From the IMG/VR virus record IMGVR_UViG_3300050123_000025, positions 1 to 64,000 of that record: 64,000 bases of DNA, one strand, 5' to 3'. Made by a program: the position numbers and the translations under genes. The stretch's first letter is position 1. Every line of letters begins with the position of its first letter. Below the pieces are notes generated by a model that saw only the letters and a list, made by a program, of their open reading frames with translations, searched no databases and had not been told where the DNA came from. The stretch is from a virus. Shown here one piece after another: positions 22,702 through 28,880 of the stretch.

Positions 22702-24011
22702 TGGAGGGGGGAGAGCCAATTAACAGATTAACTAGAGAATGCCTTGACTTGTATCTTAGCGGAAAACAGAACAAAGAGATTGCCGAGATAATTAGTAAGA
22801 AATATGCCGAACATTTCATATCAGCGCAAATACACGATAGGATTAAAAACTGCGCTGAATACCAGATGTATAACAGAGCGAGAAGGGGTGAGATTGAGCC
22901 GCCACAAGGTAAAGTTAGTTTTGAATATAAGGCCAACGGTGACAGCATATCGGAACGCATTATCGAGATAAGTCAAGCAGAAGAAATAACCCCCGAATTA
23001 ATGATGAAAAAACATGGGTTAGTACCGCATTTATGGGAAGTCATAGCATATCGCAACAATTATTGGCAGGTTCAAAAGAAGGGCGGTAAAAGACTTACCC
23101 TTTATCAATCAAGACTAACCGTAAAACCAAGAAAACAGGGTTTGTCATTAGATGCGATAGATGAGCATTTTAAGGAATTAGACAGAAGGTTTGAACCCAT
23201 AAAGCCAATGAATTTCCATCCTAATAAGATAGTGAAACGCAATCGTATGGCAGAAGTAAATATTGCCGACCTCCATTTCGGTAAGATGTGCTGGCATGGG
23301 GATACGGGCAATAATTTTGATTATAAAATAGCGATGCAGGTTTTTAAGGACTTAATTGAACGAATTTATATTGAATTACCAAGGGATTTGGATTACATAA
23401 CTTTTGTTTGGGCAAATGACTTTTTTAATTGCGATGGGATAAATAACGCAACCACGGCAGGAACCCCGCAAAGTGTAGATATTCGTTGGCAGAAGTTATT
23501 TAACAAAGGTGTAGAAATGCTAGTGCAAGCCATTACCTTGTTTTCGGAAATTGCACCTATTGAAACATTCTATACCGCTAGTAACCACGATGAATTGACA
23601 GGGTATCATGCTCTTAAATATCTGGAAGCGTGGTTTAGAAAAGATAGTGATATTGAGATTGACACTTCGCCAATGGCTAGGAAATATATGCTTTACGGCA
23701 ATACGTTACTGGGATTCACTCATGGCGATAAAGAAAAGCCTAATAGGTTGTCATCATTAATGCCTATTGAAGCGAAGGAAATGTGGGGTAAGGCAAAATT
23801 CAGGGAGATGCACACAGCGCATTTACATTCTGAACATATGATTGAGGAAATTAATGGCGTGATTGTCAGAAGGATTGCATCGCCAACAGCAACCGATAAT
23901 TGGCATTACACTTCGGGTTATGTTGGAGCAGTTCGAAAGGCCCAAACTTTTATTTACGATAAAGAGATGGGATTAACAAATATAATTAATACGCCTGTTT
24001 TGGATTATTAA
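22701..24011 (+). CDS. phage metallophosphatase (calcineurin-like)
   Basis: Up to 436 residues. The start is uncertain: TTG at 22701 has no upstream site, while GGAGGGGGGAG lies inside the frame and points to an ATT near 22719. The metal-binding motifs are IADLHFGKM (Asp-x-His), NDFFNCDG, SNHDEL (Asn-His-Asp), FTHGDKE and HTAHLH. This phage family is related to Mre11/SbcD phosphodiesterases. The N-terminal 180 residues contain a helix-turn-helix-like part (NKEIAEIISKKY). Placed just before terL; a role in DNA end processing or packaging is possible. Confidence 0.75.
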   Translation: MEGGEPINRLTRECLDLYLSGKQNKEIAEIISKKYAEHFISAQIHDRIKNCAEYQMYNRARRGEIEPPQGKVSFEYKANGDSISERIIEISQAEEITPELMMKKHGLVPHLWEVIAYRNNYWQVQKKGGKRLTLYQSRLTVKPRKQGLSLDAIDEHFKELDRRFEPIKPMNFHPNKIVKRNRMAEVNIADLHFGKMCWHGDTGNNFDYKIAMQVFKDLIERIYIELPRDLDYITFVWANDFFNCDGINNATTAGTPQSVDIRWQKLFNKGVEMLVQAITLFSEIAPIETFYTASNHDELTGYHALKYLEAWFRKDSDIEIDTSPMARKYMLYGNTLLGFTHGDKEKPNRLSSLMPIEAKEMWGKAKFREMHTAHLHSEHMIEEINGVIVRRIASPTATDNWHYTSGYVGAVRKAQTFIYDKEMGLTNIINTPVLDY

Positions 24012-24294
24012 GGTTGCAATAATTCGCTTTTGGGAGCCTTATAGAAGGTTGGATAGCCGGGTGTGGAGTGGCGAAGTGAATTTTAAGGGGTGATTCAATT
24101 GGAAAGATCGCGAGCGTATTTGCCATAGTGATTTTATCATATATGATCTACCTGGTGTTGACCGGGGAGAAGTAAGTTTGGTAACAGATACCCGAAAGGT
24201 ATTCGATTATATGGAGGCTCCCTATCCTTGTCGAAAGGCTAAAGTTCATAGACGTTGCGCCTGCGGCTGTAAGGGAGAAAAGGCGTACAATTTA
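24012..24294 (+). other. short-gene and RNA-rich gap before terL, upstream part
   Basis: Holds the stem AATTCGCTT / AAGTGAATT (about 24017-24078, one G-U pair) and two small frames listed separately. No longer gene fits. Confidence 0.4.
24098..24175 (+). CDS. possible 25-residue membrane peptide
   Basis: A frame beginning at ATT behind AAGGGGTGATTCA reads as a hydrophobic helix (SVFAIVILSYMIYLVLTG) ending EK. GTG at 24128 or ATG at 24140 are alternative starts. It looks like the one-helix peptides seen in phages and in KdpF, but the start is non-standard. Confidence 0.35.
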   Translation: MGKIASVFAIVILSYMIYLVLTGEK

Positions 24295-24297
24295 TGA
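24178..24297 (+). CDS. possible 39-residue Cys-rich peptide
   Basis: TTG start eight bases after GGGGAG. Encodes ... PYPCRKAKVHRRCACGCKG, four Cys in 17 residues, suited to zinc binding. Its TGA overlaps the first bases of the tRNA-like RNA. Confidence 0.4.
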   Translation: MVTDTRKVFDYMEAPYPCRKAKVHRRCACGCKGEKAYNL

Positions 24298-24434
24298 GTG
24301 GTGGCGGAATAGGTAGACGCTAACCCCGACTTGCTCCGTGTTCGGGGATATGAGGAGAGTTAACGGTGTGCGTAGAACCTTCCGAGATGAAGCAAAACTA
24401 TACTCTATGTAAGGTGTAAATCCTTACCCACTCA
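24295..24434 (+). ncRNA. tRNA-Leu-like RNA with expanded interior, 140 nt
   Basis: The ends pair as a perfect 7-bp acceptor (TGAGTGG / CCACTCA). TG and a leucine-type D-arm follow (GCGGAATAGGTAGACGC). The 3' part has a T-arm-like GTAAGG-TGTAAAT-CCTTAC, six bp rather than five. Between them lie about 90 nt instead of the usual 45, including CCCCGA / TCGGGG with a 12-nt loop and an AGAGT / ACTCT stem. No CCA is encoded. It could be a decayed tRNA, a tRNA with a small insertion, or a tRNA mimic. It ends 102 bases before terL. Confidence 0.55.
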
Positions 24435-24512
24435 CAAATTCTTACTCGACTGAAACATACTCAAATTAAATAAACATGCTCACGAACGCCTGAATTGGGG
24501 TGTTCTTTTACT

Positions 24513-24536
24513 TGACGGTCAGTTGACTAGTCAAAG
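24513..24536. repeat. palindromic boxes upstream of terL
   Basis: TTGAC-GGTCA followed by the palindrome TTGACTAGTCAA just before the terL start. Could be an operator or a structured leader; terL itself has only a weak AAAGG site. Confidence 0.35.
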
Positions 24537-27230
24537 GTGGTGATAAATATAGCAACCGCACAAGCTAGGGCTAAATCAAAATCTAAAAACAAAATAGACA
24601 TACCCTGGAAACCACAGGATAGGCAATTAACCTTTCTAAGGGCTTGCGGGATGTCGCACCCTTTTGATGGTGGAGGACCAAAGCCGCCGGTTGCTGTATT
24701 TATTGGCTATGGTGGAGCGGCGGGCGGCGGAAAATCGGACTCTCTTGTAGGCGTAGCGGTGATTGCAGGTTTGACATTTCCGGGCATTAACATTGGTCTT
24801 TTTAGGCGTACCTACTCGCAGTTAGAAGGACCGGGGGGTATCATCTTAAGAAGTCAAGAATTGATGGCTGGTTGGGCTTCTTATAACGGTGGTATGCGTA
24901 GATGGACAATGCCTAATGGGTCTTTGCTACAGTTCTGCCATTGCGAAAATGAAAACGATGTTTATAATTATCAATGTTTTACACCGGACACGGAGGTATT
25001 GACACTTGACGGTTTTAAATTCGTATCTGCTGTAAAAGTAGGGGAAATGATAGCAACCATGAATCCTGAAACTAGGATAATGGAATATAAGCCAGCAAGT
25101 AAAGTGTATAAATATCATTTTGATGGAGAGTTGGTTGTGTCCGATAGTAAGCGCAGAGGAGTTTCTTTTGCAGTTACACCTAATCATACTATGTGGGCAG
25201 GAACCGTAAGAAAACCTAAGATAAGACCATTTAGGGCAGATGAATTGCCTAAAGAAGCTGTGTTCCCTACTTATGCAAAATGGGAAGGAAATAAACCGTT
25301 AGAAGTTATCACTTTTAACAAGATTGGCAATAACGGTAAATCTTACTCATTTAAAAGTCAAGATTGGGTAAGATTTTTGGGTTGGTATATTTCAGAAGGT
25401 TCTCGCAGGAATAGTTTAAAGGGTGGATATAGGATATATATTTCCCAAAAGAACGAGGAAGGTAGAAACGAAATTCGTGACCTTCTTGATAAAATGGCGA
25501 TTAATTATTATGAAGGCAATGAAGATTTTGTTTTAGCTTCAAAACCAATATGCGAATATTTGGGGAAATTTGGCATTAAAGCAGATTGTAAAGAACTAAC
25601 GCCTGAGTTAAAAACACTGGATATTGAACACTTGGAAATACTATTGGATTCCTTGGTAGCAGGGGATGGAACTTGGTATAAACGGGGCTATCAAGGCCAT
25701 TTTGTTTCGTCCTCAAAAAAACTTGCTGATGATGTTATGGAAATTGCTATAAAATGCGGATATCGGGCAAGTATTACCGAACAACAAGGTAATGATGAAA
25801 AAAGTCCGTATGGAACTAAGCCAAGATACCATGTTTCTCTTTATAACAAACAAGGGGATACCCGGACAAGGAATATTAAACGTGAGAAATATTGTGGGGA
25901 TGTTTATTGCTTAACCGTCCCCCCACACCACACTGTTCTCATTAGACACAAGGGTAAAACAATGTGGACAGGGCAGTCTCAACAATTCGATATTTTACTG
26001 TTTGACGAAATGACGCAGTTTAGCGGCACTCAAATAAGATATTTATTATCCCGAAATAGGGCCACAAAAAATGGAGTAGTTCCATTTACGGCAGGGGCAA
26101 CAAACCCTGGCGGAATAGGGCATTTATTTTTCAAGGAACAATTTGTAGACCCTGGTGAACCGGAACAAGTTCATGATGTTGAAGTTGAACCGGGTATATT
26201 TGAGAAACATATCTTTGTTCCTGCGAGGTTAGAGGATAACCAAATACTAGAACGCCGTGACCCTGGATACAGAGCTAAGTTAGAAGCACAACCAGAAGAA
26301 GTAAGAAGGGCCTTGTTGTATGGCGATTTTGATGTATATAGCGGTAGGTTTTTTACGGAATACGATAAGCGCATTCACGTTATTCCTTCCTTCCAAATCC
26401 CCGTATGGTGGAAGAGGGCAAGGAGTCTTGACTATGGACTTGATATGACCGCCTGTATCTGGTGGGCAATATCTGATTCCGGTCAATGCTACGCATATAG
26501 GGAATTGCATCAACCAGGATTAAATTTGACAATGGCGGCAAAGAAGATAGTCGAAATGACCCCGGCAGACGAGCATATATCATACACTACCGCTTCCCCT
26601 GATTTATGGAATCGTCGGCAAGAGACGGGGGCCTCGGGCATGGAATTGATGTCAAAGGCCGGTCTTAAGGGGTTAGTGAAGGCTAGGCATGATAGGATAC
26701 AGGGTTGGAGGGTCATGAGGGAACATTTGCAACCCTACGAGATAATTAGCGAAGATGGCGGGGTTATTCTTGACGAATACGGTAATTCAAAGAAAATGGC
26801 ACAGATGCAGATATTTGAGAACTGCAAAAACATGATTAAATATATCCCATTATTGCAACATGACGAACACAATGTGGAGGACGCATCCAATACACCACAC
26901 ATCGTTTCGCATATTAATGAAAGTTGTTTAACTGGTGATACCATAGTAAATACCGTTGATGGTGATATTCCAATTAAAGAACTGGTTGGCAAAAGCGGTC
27001 AAGTTTATTGTTTCAACCTTCAAAATAATTCCCCTGTTATTGGGGAATTTTCTTTTGTCCATCTTGCCCGGTCAAATGCAGAGATATATGAGGTTGAACT
27101 AGAAGATGGGCGGATATTTAAAGGTACACCTGATCACAAGGTATTAACTCAATGCGGGTGGAGGGAAATTCAGTATTTGTTACCGGGTGATGATATTGTC
27201 GAAATCGGTTTACCGCAAGGGGGGATTTAA
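24537..27230 (+). CDS. terL: terminase large subunit, N-terminal part, with a full intein and an N-terminal split-intein half
   Basis: 897 residues; GTG start at 24537 (a second GTG follows). Terminase residues 1-146 carry the Walker A-type IGYGGAAGGGKS (about 56-67). Residues 147-480 are intein 1. Terminase resumes at Ser481 with ILLFDEMTQ (Walker B), then SLDYGLD and ASPDLW, acidic residues of the RNase H-like nuclease. Residues 797-897 are the N-half of intein 2, starting CLTGDTIV, and the frame then stops. The remaining terminase residues lie on the gene at 27864. After splicing the terminase would be about 517 residues, normal for the family. It powers DNA packaging and cuts concatemers. 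Confidence 0.88.
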   Translation: MVINIATAQARAKSKSKNKIDIPWKPQDRQLTFLRACGMSHPFDGGGPKPPVAVFIGYGGAAGGGKSDSLVGVAVIAGLTFPGINIGLFRRTYSQLEGPGGIILRSQELMAGWASYNGGMRRWTMPNGSLLQFCHCENENDVYNYQCFTPDTEVLTLDGFKFVSAVKVGEMIATMNPETRIMEYKPASKVYKYHFDGELVVSDSKRRGVSFAVTPNHTMWAGTVRKPKIRPFRADELPKEAVFPTYAKWEGNKPLEVITFNKIGNNGKSYSFKSQDWVRFLGWYISEGSRRNSLKGGYRIYISQKNEEGRNEIRDLLDKMAINYYEGNEDFVLASKPICEYLGKFGIKADCKELTPELKTLDIEHLEILLDSLVAGDGTWYKRGYQGHFVSSSKKLADDVMEIAIKCGYRASITEQQGNDEKSPYGTKPRYHVSLYNKQGDTRTRNIKREKYCGDVYCLTVPPHHTVLIRHKGKTMWTGQSQQFDILLFDEMTQFSGTQIRYLLSRNRATKNGVVPFTAGATNPGGIGHLFFKEQFVDPGEPEQVHDVEVEPGIFEKHIFVPARLEDNQILERRDPGYRAKLEAQPEEVRRALLYGDFDVYSGRFFTEYDKRIHVIPSFQIPVWWKRARSLDYGLDMTACIWWAISDSGQCYAYRELHQPGLNLTMAAKKIVEMTPADEHISYTTASPDLWNRRQETGASGMELMSKAGLKGLVKARHDRIQGWRVMREHLQPYEIISEDGGVILDEYGNSKKMAQMQIFENCKNMIKYIPLLQHDEHNVEDASNTPHIVSHINESCLTGDTIVNTVDGDIPIKELVGKSGQVYCFNLQNNSPVIGEFSFVHLARSNAEIYEVELEDGRIFKGTPDHKVLTQCGWREIQYLLPGDDIVEIGLPQGGI
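24975..25976 (+). mobile_element. intein 1 (contiguous, LAGLIDADG endonuclease)
   Basis: 334 residues inserted between Tyr-Gln and Ser-Gln of terL, just before Walker B. Block A is CFTPDTEVLTLDG, block B is AVTPNHTMWAG (Thr-x-x-His), and block F is DVYCLTVPPHHTVLI. The endonuclease core has LGWYISEG and LVAGDGTW, both acidic residues present, so homing activity is plausible. The C-terminus is Gly-Gln followed by Ser rather than the usual His-Asn, a variant known to splice in some inteins. Confidence 0.85.
26925..27227 (+). mobile_element. split intein 2, N-terminal half
   Basis: 101 residues: CLTGDTIVNTVDGDIPIKEL (block A) and FKGTPDHKVLTQCGW (block B, Thr-x-x-His), ending after LLPGDDIVEI. 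It follows terminase residues ASNTPHIVSHINES. The TAA that ends it overlaps the HNH gene's ATG. Confidence 0.88.
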
Positions 27231-27871
27231 TGTCACAAATAATTATTTATGATGACATAAGCTTCTATCAATGTGCAAACGGATATTATTCCAATGGGCG
27301 GGCACAAAGACTACACCGTTATAAATGGGAAAAAGAAAAAGGACCCATCCTACCGGGTTATCATATTCATCATAAAGATGAAAATAAAGATAACAACGAA
27401 CTAGATAACTATGAAATGTTGCCAGGTAAAGAGCATCTTAGTTTACATGGTAAAAGTCCTGAACACATTAAAACGTTGTTGAAATACGGAGAGATGGGTC
27501 GCAAACTTGCGGAAGAATGGCATCATTCTAAAGAAGCAAGTGAATTTTCTAAACAAAATTGGCCCAACTCTCTTGGATTGCATATGAACAAGAAAATAAT
27601 AAAACAATGTGAACATTGTGGAAAAGACTTTGAAACAATAGAAATGTTTACTAACCACGATAAATGGTGTGGCAACAACTGTAAATCAAAGGCAAGGCGG
27701 GCCAGTGGAATTGATAACATAACCAAAACTTGCGTTGTGTGTGGAAAAGAGTTTTTGGGCAATAAATATGAAAAAACACAAACGTGTTCAAGAAAGTGTG
27801 GTTCAGAATTAAGTCGAATAAAGAGAACCGGGGTTAAACAGCCTTCTAGGAGAGTGGTGTCACATGGTTAG
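27230..27871 (+). CDS. HNH homing endonuclease gene between the split-intein halves
   Basis: 213 residues; ATG shares one base with the stop of the terL N-part, and AAGGGGGGATTTA gives a good ribosome binding site. HRYKWEKEKGPILPGYH then IHHKDENKDNNELDNYEML is an HNH_3 core with its His pair and Asn intact. Two zinc knuckles follow (CEHCGKDF ... CGNNC; CVVCGKEF ... CSRKC). It is in a different frame from both intein halves, so it is an independent cistron. By its position it probably mobilises the split intein. Confidence 0.85.
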   Translation: MSQIIIYDDISFYQCANGYYSNGRAQRLHRYKWEKEKGPILPGYHIHHKDENKDNNELDNYEMLPGKEHLSLHGKSPEHIKTLLKYGEMGRKLAEEWHHSKEASEFSKQNWPNSLGLHMNKKIIKQCEHCGKDFETIEMFTNHDKWCGNNCKSKARRASGIDNITKTCVVCGKEFLGNKYEKTQTCSRKCGSELSRIKRTGVKQPSRRVVSHG

Positions 27872-27971
27872 GGTAAAATCAGTTTCCTTTGCAGGAACAG
27901 AGGATACATACGACTTGACTGTAAGGGACCATCACAACTTTAGCATTTGCGGTGGTCTTATTGTTCATAAC
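27864..27971 (+). mobile_element. split intein 2, C-terminal half
   Basis: 36 codons, a normal size for a C-intein. It lies in the same reading frame as the N-half 630 bases upstream, which suggests that the intein was once continuous. Confidence 0.85.
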
Positions 27972-28139
27972 TGCAGATATTTCTGTATGTCCCGCCACCC
28001 CGAGTATTCGCGCCAAGAGCAGTTATTATTTCCTAAAGGCACGTCCGCGGCTGATGCCGAGCGTATCCGCACGAACATGGACTTCGCCAAGGTGTACGCC
28101 AAGATGCAGAATCAACAGCAGATAAGAGGAGGGTGGTGA
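27864..28139 (+). CDS. terL: split intein 2 C-terminal half fused to terminase C-terminus
   Basis: 91 residues; the ATG overlaps the HNH gene by eight bases (AGGAGAG upstream). Residues 1-36 are a C-intein: DTYDLTVRDHHNFSI (block F) and GGLIVHN (block G, His-Asn). Residue 37 is the Cys+1 nucleophile. Residues 37-91 are terminase C-extein (CRYFCMSRHPEYSRQ...), which completes the conserved motif begun by SHINES on the upstream gene. Must be joined by trans-splicing for a complete terminase. Confidence 0.88.
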   Translation: MVRVKSVSFAGTEDTYDLTVRDHHNFSICGGLIVHNCRYFCMSRHPEYSRQEQLLFPKGTSAADAERIRTNMDFAKVYAKMQNQQQIRGGW

Positions 28140-28143
28140 TCAA

Positions 28144-28272
28144 ATGTTTAAATGGTTTTTAGCCGAAAGTAAAAGCTATATGAATTATGGCAAGAGTTAT
28201 CCAAAGTGGAAGTTTTGGTTACGTTTCCCAGTAGCCTATATTAGATTTAGTTATTATCTAGCAATTAATTAG
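28144..28272 (+). CDS. small aromatic basic protein
   Basis: 42 residues (MFKWFLAESKSYMNYG...), behind GGAGGGTGGTGATCAA. Rich in Trp, Tyr and Lys, with WLRFPVAYIRFSYYL possibly membrane-associated. Lies between terL and a hairpin. Not recognised. Confidence 0.5.
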   Translation: MFKWFLAESKSYMNYGKSYPKWKFWLRFPVAYIRFSYYLAIN

Positions 28273-28317
28273 CCCCGCAACCATCCGGTAATTCCGGTAA
28301 GTTGACGGGGTTTATTT
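28273..28317 (+). terminator. hairpin after the terL cluster
   Basis: CCCCG / CGGGG around an inner CCGG-TAATT-CCGG stem, then TTTATTT. Confidence 0.5.
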
Positions 28318-28343
28318 ATGAGTAAAAATAAGGAGGAATTGGA

Positions 28344-28586
28344 ATGTCGAAATGCGACAAGTGTATTCACGATGGAGTTTGTTCCCTAAAGGAAAAATAT
28401 AACGGGTTGGTTGAAAGATTGAAAAATGAGTTTGATTTTTCGGAACAAAATGAGCCTTTTAATATAGTGGTGGATTGCCGAAAATATACCAACAAGGTGC
28501 AGTGTTATCCGTATTCTCCGTACTACTACCAGCAACAACAGTGTTATCCGTATCCTGTTACTTGTAACCAATACAAATATATTTAA
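28344..28586 (+). CDS. small Cys/Tyr/Gln-rich protein
   Basis: 80 residues with RBS AAGGAGGAATTGGA. N-terminal KCDKCIHDGVC is a Cys cluster. The tail is low complexity (YPYSPYYYQQQQCYPYP). Similar small proteins occur upstream of portal genes in some Firmicute phages. Function unknown. Confidence 0.6.
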   Translation: MSKCDKCIHDGVCSLKEKYNGLVERLKNEFDFSEQNEPFNIVVDCRKYTNKVQCYPYSPYYYQQQQCYPYPVTCNQYKYI

Positions 28587-28610
28587 CCCTGCTTCGGCGG
28601 GGTTTTTCTT
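28587..28610 (+). terminator. short terminator-like hairpin
   Basis: CCCTGC-TTCG-GCGGGG followed by TTTTTCTTTT. One of several short hairpins with T-runs between late genes. Confidence 0.6.
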
Positions 28611-28628
28611 TTGAAGGCAGGTGAATAG

Positions 28629-28820
28629 GTGAATAAATTAATAATAACCAATCTATTCCAAAAAGAAGTGACAGAGCATTTAGCGTTGTTAGGTGAACAC
28701 CATTTACAAAGCAAGGGAATAAAACCGGACTCAGAAATTAAACAGGAATATTTTTATATGTTAGAAGCTGCATTTATGGCAGGAGTGAGGATTGAGAGAG
28801 TTTTAAGAGATATAGAATAA
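28629..28820 (+). CDS. small helical protein, GTG start
   Basis: 63 residues, GTG at 28629 with GGCAGGTGAATAG upstream. Helical (EVTEHLALLGEHH, FMAGVRIERVLRD). Not recognised. Confidence 0.5.
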   Translation: MNKLIITNLFQKEVTEHLALLGEHHLQSKGIKPDSEIKQEYFYMLEAAFMAGVRIERVLRDIE

Positions 28821-28823
28821 ATA

Positions 28824-28850
28824 ACCATACCGCTACGGCGGTTATTTTTA
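28824..28850 (+). terminator. short hairpin before the portal gene
   Basis: CCGC-TAC-GGCGG flanked by TAACC / GGTTA, then ATTTTTATT. Confidence 0.5.
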
Positions 28851-28880
28851 TTGCCCAAAAGTAAAGGCAGGTGAAGTTTA

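Noticed and set aside
24098-24175. kdpF-like gene of a potassium transporter
   Set aside because: Only the general one-helix pattern matches; no other kdp gene is near and the start codon is ATT.
24537-28139. terL as a pseudogene truncated by a frameshift or stop
   Set aside because: The stop lies exactly after a complete N-intein half, and a complete C-intein with its own RBS and start precedes the missing terminase end.
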